Shown here piece after piece: positions 43,058 through 51,656 of a stretch of DNA of 64,000 bases. The notes beneath the pieces are model-generated. The model did no database searches. It was given only the letters and a program-made list of their open reading frames with translations, and was not told the DNA's origin. Source of the stretch: Microvirga arsenatis (GTDB lineage Bacteria > Pseudomonadota > Alphaproteobacteria > Rhizobiales > Beijerinckiaceae); assembly GCF_009910705.1 (NCBI RefSeq), contig NZ_JAAAXJ010000013.1, positions 22,402-86,401 on the forward strand. Direction: 5' to 3'. Position 1 is the stretch's first letter. Each line of letters begins with the position of its first letter. The translations under genes and the position numbers were made by a program.

Positions 43058-44011
43058 ATGGAGCCGGAGGTCGGCAGGGTGATCTGCATCGGCGGGGCCG
43101 CGGTGGACCGCAAGTATCGGGCCTGCGCGCCGATCCGGCCGGGTACCTCCAACCCGGTCACGTCCGAGCGCTCCTTCGGCGGGGTCGCCCGCAACGTGGC
43201 CGAAACCCTGGCGCGGCTCGGGCTCAAGGTGTCCCTCGCCTCGGTTCTCGGAAGCGACGACAACGGCCGCGCCCTGCTGGAGGACCTGGAACGCCTCGGC
43301 ATCGACACGAAGCCGATGACGGTTTGCGACGACCATGCCACGGCGGAATACGTCGCGGTCCTGCAGCCGGATGGCGAGCTTGCCCTCGGGCTCGCGAACA
43401 TGGCGATCCTCGACCGGCTCACCCCTGCCCTGCTGCGTGGGATCCTGTCCGACGCCGGATCGGCGTGGCTTTTTGCGGATTGCAACCTTCCCTCCGAGAC
43501 CCTGCATGCCCTGGTCGCGTTCGCCCGGCAGCACTCCGTGATGCTGGCGCTCGATGCCGTCTCGACCCCGAAGGTGATGCGCCTGCCGCGGGACCTGACC
43601 GGCGTCGGAACGCTTTTTCTCAATCTCGACGAGGCGCGTGCGTTCATGATCCAGCCTGAGGCGGCAGCGGAGGATGCGGCCGGAGCGCTTCTCGCTTGCG
43701 GCGCAGAGCGGGTTGTCCTGACCCTCGGCGCCGACGGGCTTCTGGCGGCGGACCCAAGGGGGATCGAGCGGATTGCCGCCGTGAGCGCCCGGATCGTCGA
43801 TGCCACCGGCGCCGGCGATTCCCTGATCGCCACGACCCTGGCCGCCCTCGGCAAGGGCTGTTCCCTCCCCGACGCTGCCCGCCTCGGCACCGCTGCGGCG
43901 GCGCTCACGGTCGAAAGCCCCGCGAGCGTGCGGCCCGATCTTTCCTTCGCCTTGCTGGAGGCGACATTGTCCCTTAGAGCCGGCGCAGGATTTGAACGGG
44001 AGCCCTCATGA
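43058..44011 (+). CDS. psuK: PfkB-family carbohydrate kinase, probable pseudouridine kinase
   Basis: 317 aa. Ribokinase fold: CIGGAAVDRKYRA and SFGGVARNVAETLARLG near the N-terminus, DATGAGDSLIA with the catalytic Asp near the C-terminus. The next gene, overlapping by 4 bp (ATGA), is pseudouridine-5'-phosphate glycosidase, so phosphorylation of pseudouridine at the 5' position is the most likely reaction. Start at ATG 43058 with GAGG upstream; the larger open frame 5' of it overlaps the GH43-like gene. Confidence 0.9.
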   Translation: MEPEVGRVICIGGAAVDRKYRACAPIRPGTSNPVTSERSFGGVARNVAETLARLGLKVSLASVLGSDDNGRALLEDLERLGIDTKPMTVCDDHATAEYVAVLQPDGELALGLANMAILDRLTPALLRGILSDAGSAWLFADCNLPSETLHALVAFARQHSVMLALDAVSTPKVMRLPRDLTGVGTLFLNLDEARAFMIQPEAAAEDAAGALLACGAERVVLTLGADGLLAADPRGIERIAAVSARIVDATGAGDSLIATTLAALGKGCSLPDAARLGTAAAALTVESPASVRPDLSFALLEATLSLRAGAGFEREPS

Positions 44012-44940
44012 AGCACGACATCGCCAGCCGCTTCCTCGACATCGCCCCCGAGGTCCGAGACACCCTCGGCCAGGGCGGAGCGGTGGTGGCGCTGGAATCC
44101 ACCATCATCACCCACGGCATGCCGCATCCGCAGAACGTGGCCACCGCCCGCGAGGTGGAGGCGGTGGTGCGCGCGAACGGCGCCGTTCCGGCAACCATCG
44201 CCATCATCGAAGGGCGCATCAAGATCGGTCTCTCCCCGGAGGAGCTCGACTGGCTCGGCACGGCCAGGGACGTGATGAAGCTGAGCCGCGCCGATCTCCC
44301 CTATGCCGTCGCGTCCGGGCGCCATGGCGCCACGACGGTGGCCGCCACCATGATTTGCGCGCATCTTGCCGGCATCCGGGTCTTCGCGACCGGCGGCATC
44401 GGCGGCGTCCATCAAGGGGTCGAGGAGACCCTGGACATCTCCGCCGACCTGGACGAGCTCGCCCGCACCCCGGTCGCCGTGATCTGCGCCGGCGCCAAGG
44501 CGATCCTCGACCTGCCGCGGACGCTCGAATATCTCGAAACCCGCGGCGTGCCTGTGGTCGGCTACCGGACGGATCGCTTCCCGGCCTTCTGGAGCCGCAC
44601 GAGCGACCTTCCCGTCCCGCTGCGTCTCGACAGCCCGGAGGCCATGGCCAGCCTGATCTACACCAAGGAGTCCCTCGGCCTGGATGGCGGGGTTCTCATC
44701 GCCAATCCGGTGCCCGAAGCCGACGAGATCCCGCAGGAGGAGATGAGAGGCTTCATCGACCGGGCCGTGGCCGAGGCAAAGGCGCGCGGCGTCGCGGGCA
44801 AGGCGGTGACGCCCTTCCTCCTGTCCCATCTCTACGAACTGACCGGCGGGCGAAGCCTCGCCACCAACATTGCGCTCGTGAAGAACAACGCGGCGCTGGC
44901 AGCGCAACTCGCTGCGTCGCTCGCACGCCAGGATTTCTGA
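44008..44940 (+). CDS. psuG: Pseudouridine-5'-phosphate glycosidase
   Basis: 310 aa. Cleaves the C-C bond of pseudouridine 5'-phosphate to uracil and ribose 5-phosphate, using a catalytic Lys and Mn2+. Signatures: ALESTIITHGMPHPQNVATA, GRIKIGL, KLSRADLPYAVASGRHGATTVAATM, FATGGIGGVHQGVEETLDISADL, and DGGVLIANPVPE. Coupled to psuK by ATGA overlap. Together they scavenge pseudouridine from RNA turnover. Convergent with the HDAC-like gene, 3 bp between stops. Confidence 0.96.
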   Translation: MKHDIASRFLDIAPEVRDTLGQGGAVVALESTIITHGMPHPQNVATAREVEAVVRANGAVPATIAIIEGRIKIGLSPEELDWLGTARDVMKLSRADLPYAVASGRHGATTVAATMICAHLAGIRVFATGGIGGVHQGVEETLDISADLDELARTPVAVICAGAKAILDLPRTLEYLETRGVPVVGYRTDRFPAFWSRTSDLPVPLRLDSPEAMASLIYTKESLGLDGGVLIANPVPEADEIPQEEMRGFIDRAVAEAKARGVAGKAVTPFLLSHLYELTGGRSLATNIALVKNNAALAAQLAASLARQDF

Positions 44941-44943
44941 GGA

Positions 44944-45858
44944 TCAGCCCTTCGCCTCGCTCCAGGCCGCCATCGCCTCGAACACGATGGCGTGGCGTCG
45001 GGCGAGCGCGTCGATATCCGTGGAGTAACCGCCACCGATCACCGACACCAGCGGAATGCGGCGGCTTCGCGCCTGCTCGATGACGTAGCCATCCCTGCGG
45101 CGCAGGCCGTCATCGGACAGGCACAGCCGCCCGAGCTTGTCGTCCCGGTGCGGATCGACGCCCGCATTGAAGAAGACGAGATCCGGCTGAAGCGCATCCA
45201 GAAGCCGCGGCAGATGGGCCTGAAGCGCCTCCAGATAAGCATCGTCCTCCATGTGGTCCGGCAGCCCGATGTCGAGGTCGCTCGGGATCTTGCGCACCGG
45301 ATAGTTCTTCTCCGCATGCATGGAGAAGGTGAAAAGGTCCGGATCGTCCCGGAGGCAGTCGGCGGTACCGTCGCCCTGATGCACGTCGAGATCGACCACC
45401 AGCGCGCGCTGGATCGCACCGTCGGCCCTCAGCGCCTTGGCGGCGATAGCCACATCGTTGAACACGCAGAACCCCGCTCCGGTCTCCCGCTGGCCATGGT
45501 GACTGCCGCCCGCGGTGCTGCCGGCGAGCCCGTGCTGGAGCGCCAGCCGCCCTGCAAGCAGGGTTCCCGCCGCAGAGGCCCTGGCGCGGCGCACCACGCT
45601 CTCGCTGACGGGAAGGCCGATGCGCCGCTCGATCTCGCGCGGGACGTTGCAGGCGAACACCTGATCCACGTACGCCCGGTCATGGGCGAGCGCGATGAGC
45701 TCTGCAGGAGCCTCCTGCGGGGTCACGAAGCCGCTCGGCGCCAGCCCCATCTCCGCCACCACCTCCGCCAGACGCCCGTATTTGCGCATGGGGAAACGGT
45801 GGTCGGCGGGCAGCGAAGCCTCGTAGGCGGCGTGGGAGACGATCGGCACCTGCTTCAT
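44944..45858 (-). CDS. Histone-deacetylase-family amidohydrolase (class II-like / AcuC-type)
   Basis: 304 aa. Zinc-site elements: GGSHHGQRETGAGFCVFNDV (His-His pair), VVDLDVHQGDGTADCL (Asp/His ligands) and NAGVDPHRDDKLGRL (Asp ligand), with a late GGGYSTDID. Members act on acetyl-lysine, acetylpolyamines or other amides, and the natural substrate is unknown. Start at ATG 45858 (MKQVPIVSHAAYE), behind CAGGGTGG. It follows MYG1 on the same strand by 26 bp, so probably cotranscribed. Confidence 0.88.
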   Translation of the reverse strand: MKQVPIVSHAAYEASLPADHRFPMRKYGRLAEVVAEMGLAPSGFVTPQEAPAELIALAHDRAYVDQVFACNVPREIERRIGLPVSESVVRRARASAAGTLLAGRLALQHGLAGSTAGGSHHGQRETGAGFCVFNDVAIAAKALRADGAIQRALVVDLDVHQGDGTADCLRDDPDLFTFSMHAEKNYPVRKIPSDLDIGLPDHMEDDAYLEALQAHLPRLLDALQPDLVFFNAGVDPHRDDKLGRLCLSDDGLRRRDGYVIEQARSRRIPLVSVIGGGYSTDIDALARRHAIVFEAMAAWSEAKG

Positions 45859-45884
45859 GGCCACCCTGATGGACAATGCGCTTC

Positions 45885-46775
45885 CTAAGCCCCCTCGGCC
45901 ATGGCCTTCTCGGCAAGCACGATCGCGGATTTCCGCGACCGCGCTCCGCAGATGAACCCGCCCGGATGGCAGAACACGCCATCCTCGATTCCGGCTGCCC
46001 GCGAGAACTCGGCCTCCTGCAGCCCGCGCCAGGCTTCGGGAAGGGACAGCCTCTGACCGAAGGAGTTTGGCTCCGGCGGCACGGTCCGGCAATACCAGGA
46101 GGTCAGATCCTCGTTCGGATAGATGACGAAGAGAAGGTCCTTCAGGTTGCCCTCGAACACCGCCTTCTCCCATGGGAGCTTGCTGTCGAGGACAACGATC
46201 CGAGGATCGTGCGACGCCTTTGCTGCAGCCATCACGAGCGACAGGGCGCGGGCCTCCGCGTGAGCCTGCCGGCAGGCGCGGACCAGAATCCCGCGCGCGA
46301 AGTCGGCCGCCTCGAGGAAGGCGTCGTCATAGGACTGGGTGCTGTCCCAGGCGGGATTGAAGGCCTCGACGAGGAGAGCGAGATGGCCGGGACGGGCCGA
46401 TGCGATGCCGTTGTCGGCCTGATCGATGGCGAGAATGAACCCGGAATCGACATCCTGCCAGACCGCATCCAGCACGTCCTCTCCGATTCCCGGAACGAGG
46501 CGCTCGATGGCCGGCCGGCCGAAATCCCGCCAGATCAGGCCGACGGAGCTGTAGGGCGTGCCGTCCTCCCGCCGGGGCAGGTCCCGCATATGGTGGTCGT
46601 AACGACCCCTGGCCGGATCGTAGACCCCGCCCACGTCGAACACCAGATCGGCAGAGGCGATGACGGAGGCGTCCCGCGTCCGGGTGAACGGGAAATCCCC
46701 CACGGCTTCACGCAGGACCGAGAAGGCGAAGACATCGTCCGCGTGGAACGTGCCGCTGTGGGTTACAACTTTCAT
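45885..46775 (-). CDS. MYG1-family DHH-type metal-dependent hydrolase/exonuclease
   Basis: 296 aa. N-terminal VTHSGTFHADDVFAFSVL and the GRYDHHMRDLP (DHH-like) motif are shared with eukaryotic MYG1, a manganese-dependent 3'-5' RNA exonuclease linked to mitochondrial/nuclear RNA processing. Later motifs: DVDSGFILAIDQADNG, AFNPAWDSTQSYDDAF, and the CHPGGFICGARSRKSAI tail. No signal peptide. Bacterial members are uncharacterised. Head of a probable two-gene operon with the HDAC-like gene. Confidence 0.88.
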   Translation of the reverse strand: MKVVTHSGTFHADDVFAFSVLREAVGDFPFTRTRDASVIASADLVFDVGGVYDPARGRYDHHMRDLPRREDGTPYSSVGLIWRDFGRPAIERLVPGIGEDVLDAVWQDVDSGFILAIDQADNGIASARPGHLALLVEAFNPAWDSTQSYDDAFLEAADFARGILVRACRQAHAEARALSLVMAAAKASHDPRIVVLDSKLPWEKAVFEGNLKDLLFVIYPNEDLTSWYCRTVPPEPNSFGQRLSLPEAWRGLQEAEFSRAAGIEDGVFCHPGGFICGARSRKSAIVLAEKAMAEGA

Positions 46776-46914
46776 GCCCTACTCCCCGACCGCCGTCGGT
46801 TGCCTCCGTCGAATGCTCCAGCCCCGATAGCAGAGCTGCGCCGGCAAAATAAGCAGCTTTCCGCATAGCCTTTATGCTGATCCATGCCAGCGATCCTTCC
46901 GCTCCACAACAGGC

Positions 46915-46945
46915 TTGACCTTCCCATCGTGGAAAGGCCCACAAC
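46915..46945 (+). promoter_or_regulatory. CueR/HmrR-like copper-responsive promoter
   Basis: TTGACC (46915-46920) is followed by the dyad CCTTCC-CATCGT-GGAAAGG and, at 19 bp, by a CACAAC -10-like hexamer. An over-long 19-bp spacer occupied by a CCTTCC/GGAAGG-type dyad is the hallmark of MerR-family Cu(I) regulators. It drives the HMA chaperone gene at 46976. The regulator gene is not in the window. Confidence 0.6.
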
Positions 46946-46975
46946 CTCCAGGAACCTAAGACAAGGATCTTGGCC

Positions 46976-47188
46976 ATGCATCATTTTCATGTTCCCGACA
47001 TGACCTGCGGCGGCTGCCTGCGCTCCGTCACCCGCGCCATCCAGGCTCTCGATCCCCAGGCGCGGGTCGAAGCCGATCTCGACACCCGCACGGTGAGGGT
47101 GGAATCGGCCGAGGAGGAAACGTCGCTGCTGGAGGCACTCGGCAACGGCGGCTTCCCGGCACGGGCCGTCTCTCGCCAAAGTGCATGA
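46976..47188 (+). CDS. CopZ-like heavy-metal-associated (HMA) domain protein
   Basis: 70 aa. Single ferredoxin-like HMA domain with the Cu(I) motif MTCGGC (VPDMTCGGCLRSVTRAI). Likely copper chaperone handing Cu(I) to a CopA-type ATPase encoded elsewhere. ATG 46976 with AAGGA upstream; a TTG two codons earlier is possible. Predicted CueR-type promoter directly upstream, and an exported DUF305 protein directly downstream, so the pair is a small copper-response unit. Confidence 0.9.
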   Translation: MHHFHVPDMTCGGCLRSVTRAIQALDPQARVEADLDTRTVRVESAEEETSLLEALGNGGFPARAVSRQSA

Positions 47189-47225
47189 ATTCCCACTCTC
47201 GCTTCATGAATCGAGGAGATCGACG

Positions 47226-47609
47226 ATGAAAGTCTATGGGCTTGCTCTCGCAGCAGCATTGGCAGCACTTCCCTCCCTCTCCCTGGCCCAAGGTGCCCAT
47301 GGCGGTCATTCGGGCCATTCCACGCCTGTTCAGAGCGCGCAGACGCCCGACACCCCGGCAACCCGCGGCTACCGCCAAGCAAACGAGAAGATGCATCGCG
47401 ACATGGACATCACGTACAGCGGCGATGCGGATATCGATTTCGTGCGTGGAATGATTCCCCATCATCAGGGCGCCATCGACATGGCGAAGGTCGCGGCTCA
47501 GCATGCCAAGGACGAGCAGGTCCGGAAATGGGCCGCGGACGTGATCCGCGAGCAGGAGCGGGAGATTTCCGAGATGAAGGCTTGGCTGAAGGCAAGGGGC
47601 GCCCAGTAA
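47226..47609 (+). CDS. DUF305 exported His-rich protein, copper-associated
   Basis: 127 aa. Signal peptide about 1-21 (ends SLAQG), a His-rich linker (GAHGGHSGHS), then a ferritin-like helical DUF305 domain: DIDFVRGMIPHHQGAIDMAKV with the metal-binding His pair. DUF305 proteins are often encoded with copper resistance genes and bind metal in the periplasm. It starts 37 bp after the HMA gene stop with GAGGAG upstream. Confidence 0.9.
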   Translation: MKVYGLALAAALAALPSLSLAQGAHGGHSGHSTPVQSAQTPDTPATRGYRQANEKMHRDMDITYSGDADIDFVRGMIPHHQGAIDMAKVAAQHAKDEQVRKWAADVIREQEREISEMKAWLKARGAQ

Positions 47610-47819
47610 CGCTCCTCCTTGCTTCACACGATCGCCGCTGCAGCCCCGCCAGCCTGGCACCGCATGGCAGGAAAAGTGGCGCAATGGGGGTACAAACCCT
47701 GGCAAGGGCAGGGTTTGGCGCAACTCACGAGTGGCTTGGACGTTACAGATCAATGGTCAAGCATCCCCGTTTCCTGCTTGAGCAGATTGTCGCGTCACGC
47801 CACCGTCGAGCTGTGAGGA

Positions 47820-48941
47820 ATGAGCCACCACGAGATAAGCGCCCCGGATCGCGATGAACTTCTCCAAAGACTGAGTGCATTAGAGCAGGAGAACCGTCAC
47901 CTTCGGGCGCAGCATGCCTCTCGTGGGGGTGATCAAGCTCCATCGGGAGAAGCAGTCGATGTCACCTGGCATCGCCATGCCCCCTATGCCCTGCCCTCCG
48001 ACGTGGAGCAGCTTCAGGAAATCCTCGAGAGCATCTCGGATGCGTTCTATGCGGTCGACCGTCATTGGCGGTTCACCTACGTCAACCGCAAGGCGGAGGA
48101 GCTGTGGGGGCGCAGCCGCGAGGAGCTGATCGGAAAGGTGTATCCGGAGGCATTCCCCCAGATCGTCGGGAGCGAGGCTTTCGAAGCGCACCGCAAGGTG
48201 ATGCGGACACGGGAATCCTGTCACTTCGAAACCGTTTCTCCGATCCTGAACAAGTGGGTTGACGTTCACATCTGTCCCACGGCGGAAGGCGGCTTATCGG
48301 TTTATTTTCGTGACATCACACGCCGGAAGAAGGCCGAAGAGCACCAGCGCGTTCTGCTGCACGAATTGAACCACCGGGTGAAGAACACCCTCGCCACCAT
48401 CCAGTCGATTGCCTCCCAGACCTTGCGCAATGCCGGCTCGATGCGGGAGGCGAAGGAAGCGCTCGAGAACCGCCTGTTTGCGCTCTCGCGCGCCCATGAT
48501 GTTCTGACCCGGGAGAACTGGTATGCGGCCGATCTGCACGAGATCGTCTCCCAGGCCGTCGAGCCGTTCAGAAGTTATGGCGACCGGATTCATTATGCCG
48601 GCCCAAACCTGCGAATCTCGCCCCGCATGGCCCTTGCCCTTGCCATGGCATTTCAGGAGCTTGCGACCAACGCCGTCAAGTACGGGGCTCTCTACAACGA
48701 GCATGGCCAAGTCCACATCCACTGGACCATCGGGGGCGACGCGGATGCGCCTCTGCTCAAGCTGCGGTGGGAAGAAACGGGCGGCCTGCCCGTCAGGCCC
48801 CCGGAGCGTCTCGGCTTCGGAACGCGTCTCATCGAGCGCAGCCTGGCGCACGATCTGAACGGGACGGCGGAGGTCCAGTTTCATCCCGAAGGCGTCGTCT
48901 GCGAGATCACGGCGCCGCTCAAGGGCGACGGCTCCGATTGA
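47820..48941 (+). CDS. PAS sensor histidine kinase of the HWE family
   Basis: 373 aa, soluble. Short N-terminal coiled coil (about 10-35), PAS domain (about 65-170: SISDAFYAVDRHWRFTYVNRKAEELWG), and an HWE kinase core with the phospho-acceptor His in LHELNHRVKNTLATIQSIASQ and the N-box FQELATNAVKYGAL. HWE kinases in alphaproteobacteria commonly feed PhyR in the general stress response, which would fit the EcfG promoters in this window, but no partner is adjacent. Its position between copper genes may be incidental. GAGGA precedes the ATG. Confidence 0.9.
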   Translation: MSHHEISAPDRDELLQRLSALEQENRHLRAQHASRGGDQAPSGEAVDVTWHRHAPYALPSDVEQLQEILESISDAFYAVDRHWRFTYVNRKAEELWGRSREELIGKVYPEAFPQIVGSEAFEAHRKVMRTRESCHFETVSPILNKWVDVHICPTAEGGLSVYFRDITRRKKAEEHQRVLLHELNHRVKNTLATIQSIASQTLRNAGSMREAKEALENRLFALSRAHDVLTRENWYAADLHEIVSQAVEPFRSYGDRIHYAGPNLRISPRMALALAMAFQELATNAVKYGALYNEHGQVHIHWTIGGDADAPLLKLRWEETGGLPVRPPERLGFGTRLIERSLAHDLNGTAEVQFHPEGVVCEITAPLKGDGSD

Positions 48942-49107
48942 GCGAAGCCATTGCCTCACCGCAAGCAGGTCTTTCCGCAACAGCCTCGTTTCAGAATCCT
49001 ACGAGCTGCGCTACGGCGTGGTGTCCGCGCATGAAACGGGCCGCTGCCACGATCATGCGGATCACGCGTTAGTGGATATCCCCTGCGGGCGAACGAAAGG
49101 AAGAATC

Positions 49108-49404
49108 ATGTTCACGCTTACGATCAGCGACAAGCCGGTTGCCATCACCAACGCCGATGAGGACGAAGCCCGCGAACTCCTCATGAGCGACGACTTCAAA
49201 GAGGACCTGAAGATGCTCGAGAGCGAGGGCGCCCCCCTATGGGACGGCTTCGCCACGCTCAATGTGAGGCCTGCGACGGAGGAGGAGAAGGCCGAGTTCG
49301 AGCAGGCGGACTTCGATGAGGATGAGGACGACGATGAGGAGGAAGGCCCCTACATCATGTTCCTCGTCGACGTGACCGACCCCGACGAAGAGGACGAGGG
49401 CTGA
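49108..49404 (+). CDS. Small, very acidic hypothetical protein
   Basis: 98 aa. N-terminal beta-rich FTLTISDKPVAITNADEDEA and helix FKEDLKMLES, then a C-terminal half rich in Asp/Glu (FDEDEDDDEEEGPY... DPDEEDEG). No signal peptide. Ribosome site AAAGGAAG with correct spacing. I do not recognise the family; the acidic tail could mimic nucleic acid or buffer cations. Transcribed alone or with the DUF411 gene 117 bp downstream. Confidence 0.75.
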   Translation: MFTLTISDKPVAITNADEDEARELLMSDDFKEDLKMLESEGAPLWDGFATLNVRPATEEEKAEFEQADFDEDEDDDEEEGPYIMFLVDVTDPDEEDEG

Positions 49405-49521
49405 CGGATCGCCAGCCCGGTTCCTCCGGGCTGGCCGCCCCGGCGCGAAACGCCTTGACCCTGCCAGCGTTGGAAGGTCGATGCTGGCGCCGTTCCGACA
49501 GGGCGAGAACAGGAGTTCACG

Positions 49522-50007
49522 ATGGGCCATGACAGGACGATAAGCCGGCGGATGCTGCTGGCGGGCCTCGCCGCCTCTCCCCTTATGGGAGGGCGCTTTG
49601 CCTTGGCCGCACCGTCCCTGCCGAAGATGGTGGTCACGAAGGATCCGAATTGCGGTTGCTGCACCGCATGGATCGAGCATGTCCGCGCTGCGGGATTCGA
49701 CGTGAGCGTCGTCGAGTCCCCTGACGTGAACCGCCTCAAGGTCCGCCTCGGCGTGCCTCCGGCCCTTGCCTCCTGCCATACGGCCGAGATCGGCGGCTAC
49801 GTGATCGAGGGGCATGTTCCGGCTGCGACGATCAAGCGCCTCCTTTCCGAAAAGCCGGAGGCCAAGGGCCTCGCCGTGCCCGGAATGCCGGTCGGCTCGC
49901 CGGGAATGGAGGTTCCGGGAGCAGAGCCCGACACTTACGAGGTGGTGCTTTTCGGCCCCGCCGGCCAGCGCGCCTATGCCCGCTTCAAGGGGAGTCGGGA
50001 AGCCTGA
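49522..50007 (+). CDS. DUF411 exported metal-binding protein
   Basis: 161 aa. Twin-arginine-like/Sec signal (ISRRMLLAGLAASPLMGG). The domain has KDPNCGCCTAWIEHVRAAGFDV with the CGCC metal site, SCHTAEIGGYVIEGHVPA, and GLAVPGMPVGSPGME. DUF411 proteins cluster with copper oxidases and copper resistance genes, and the CxCC motif likely binds copper in the periplasm. It adds to the copper theme of 46.9-50 kb. Confidence 0.9.
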   Translation: MGHDRTISRRMLLAGLAASPLMGGRFALAAPSLPKMVVTKDPNCGCCTAWIEHVRAAGFDVSVVESPDVNRLKVRLGVPPALASCHTAEIGGYVIEGHVPAATIKRLLSEKPEAKGLAVPGMPVGSPGMEVPGAEPDTYEVVLFGPAGQRAYARFKGSREA

Positions 50008-50013
50008 GGCGCG

Positions 50014-50038
50014 GGAACACGGGAAGACCGGGGCCGTT
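50014..50038 (+). promoter_or_regulatory. Possible EcfG-type promoter before the MBL gene (weak case)
   Basis: GGAAC-N16-CGTT is present, but CGTT ends only 8 bp before the ATG at 50047. Transcription would be leaderless. In GC-rich DNA one chance match per window of this size is expected, so this is reported with low confidence. Confidence 0.25.
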
Positions 50039-50046
50039 GGCCCGGC

Positions 50047-51057
50047 ATGAGCTGGCTTGTTCAACCCCGCCTCGTGAACGACCCCTTCAGCGACCCTGGT
50101 CTCTACCTCGACTTCCGGTACGGACGCCGGGCCATCCTGTTCGATTTGGGCGACGTTTCCTCCCTCTCCTCGCGCGAGCTGCTGCGGGTGAGCCATGTTT
50201 TCGTCTCGCACACCCATGTGGACCACATGGCCGGTTTCGACCGGCTGTTCCGCCTCTGCCTCCACCGCCCCTCGCCGCTGACCCTGATCGGGCCGCCGGG
50301 CTTCGCCTCGCAGGTGGAGCACCGGATCCGCGGCTTCACCTGGAACCTGCTCGACGAGGATTCGGTCGATTTCTGCCTGCGTGCCATGGATTACGACGGC
50401 ACAAGGCTGACGAAGGCTGCCGAGTTCCATGCCCGCGAGGCCTTCGCACGACGCGAGGTCGAGCCTCCCGCTTTCCCCCCGGGCATCGCCTGGATGGAGG
50501 ACGAGTTCAGGATCGAGGCGGTGGCGCTCGATCACGGCATCCCCTCCCTCGCCTTCGCCCTGTGCGAGGTGCTCCAGGTGAACGTGTGGCGTGGCGCGCT
50601 CGCCGGGATGGAGCTTCCGCTGGGCCCCTGGCTCAACGAGGCCAAGCGCGCCGTTCGCTTAGGCCTGCCGGACACGCATTCCGTTCGCCTTCCGAACGGA
50701 GAAAGCATCCCCTTGGGCGAGTTGAAGGGCCGGGCTCTGCGGGTCGCCCCCGGCCAGGTGGTCGCCTATGTCACCGACGCCGCTCCCCATGAGGAAAACC
50801 GCGCAAAAATCCTTCGGCTCGCGCAAGGAGCCGACCAGCTCTTCATCGAGGCGGTTTTCCTGGAACGCGACCGCCCTCTCGCTCTCGCGTCCCACCACCT
50901 CACCGCCTGGGAAGCCGGAGCGATGGCCCGGGAGGCCGGGGCCCGGCACGTCTCGCCGTTCCATCACTCGGCGCGCTACCTTTCCCAGCCGGAGGCCCTG
51001 CGGGAGGAGCTGATGGAGAGTTTCACGGCCCAGCGCGCACAGGCGATGACCGGCTGA
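50047..51057 (+). CDS. MBL-fold metallo-hydrolase, RNase Z-like
   Basis: 336 aa. The HxHxDH motif is VSHTHVDHMAGFDRL, with a later Asp in YVTDAAPHEENRAKI and His in ASHHLTAWEAG and SPFHHSARY, matching ElaC/RNase Z-type zinc sites. The N-terminal part (DPGLYLDFRYGRRAILFDLGD) is typical. It may process tRNA 3' ends or act on another phosphodiester; its long insert (about 110-165) differs from standard RNase Z. Convergent with the DUF2726 gene. Confidence 0.8.
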   Translation: MSWLVQPRLVNDPFSDPGLYLDFRYGRRAILFDLGDVSSLSSRELLRVSHVFVSHTHVDHMAGFDRLFRLCLHRPSPLTLIGPPGFASQVEHRIRGFTWNLLDEDSVDFCLRAMDYDGTRLTKAAEFHAREAFARREVEPPAFPPGIAWMEDEFRIEAVALDHGIPSLAFALCEVLQVNVWRGALAGMELPLGPWLNEAKRAVRLGLPDTHSVRLPNGESIPLGELKGRALRVAPGQVVAYVTDAAPHEENRAKILRLAQGADQLFIEAVFLERDRPLALASHHLTAWEAGAMAREAGARHVSPFHHSARYLSQPEALREELMESFTAQRAQAMTG

Positions 51058-51060
51058 GGC

Positions 51061-51525
51061 CTATGCCGTCTGGAAGATCGCCTCTTGGATGCGGGCCGGA
51101 TCCGGCCTGCGGTTCGACGCAAAGCGGAAAACCCTGTAGCCGCAGGACTTCAGGATCCTGTCGCGCTGCGCATCCTTGCGAGCATCGTGGGAGCGGTCGT
51201 CGAGTTCGACGATGGCCAGCACCTCCCTGTCCCGGACGATCACCCAGTCGACACGCGTGTTCGAGATCCTCCGGAAAGCCGCCCAGAAGGCACGGCTGCC
51301 TTCCTTCGCATCGGGTCGGACGAGGGCAAGGATGGGCACCTGGGGCCAGATCTGGCAGTCGGGGCAGGCCGCGAGGAGGCGCTGGTAAAACTCCCACTCG
51401 TTCTCCGTCATGATCGAATGACGGCGGTAGCGCAGCTTGCGTGACCAGAGGAGCGCCAGGACGAGCAGAAGGCCGAGCCCGGCAATGCCTGCAAGCCAAG
51501 ACCACGGAAGATTGTCGAACGTCAT
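51061..51525 (-). CDS. DUF2726 membrane-anchored protein, nuclease-fold-like
   Basis: 154 aa. One N-terminal membrane span (about 9-28, WLAGIAGLGLLLVLALLW), then a DUF2726 domain: MTENEWEFYQRLLAACPDCQIWPQVPILALV, VDWVIVRDREVLAIVELDDRSHD, RDRILKSCGYRVFRF. The E...D...ExD pattern and LAIVELDD strand resemble PD-(D/E)XK or Vsr-like folds, but catalytic activity is unproven. Divergent from the YkuD gene. Confidence 0.8.
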   Translation of the reverse strand: MTFDNLPWSWLAGIAGLGLLLVLALLWSRKLRYRRHSIMTENEWEFYQRLLAACPDCQIWPQVPILALVRPDAKEGSRAFWAAFRRISNTRVDWVIVRDREVLAIVELDDRSHDARKDAQRDRILKSCGYRVFRFASNRRPDPARIQEAIFQTA

Positions 51526-51656
51526 ATGCCCAGAACTCGCCCGCTCGTGAACAGCCCGGCTGCCGCTTGATGGGAAAGCATAGCAGCTATCATGAAACCA
51601 CCTTGCATGGTCCTGCGTCTTCTTATTGTCCAGTTAAGAACGCCGGGGAGAGCACC

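Noticed and set aside
50014..50038. EcfG promoter as a firm call before the MBL-fold gene
   Set aside because: Kept only as a weak feature: the -10 would leave no leader and a chance match is expected in a window of this size.
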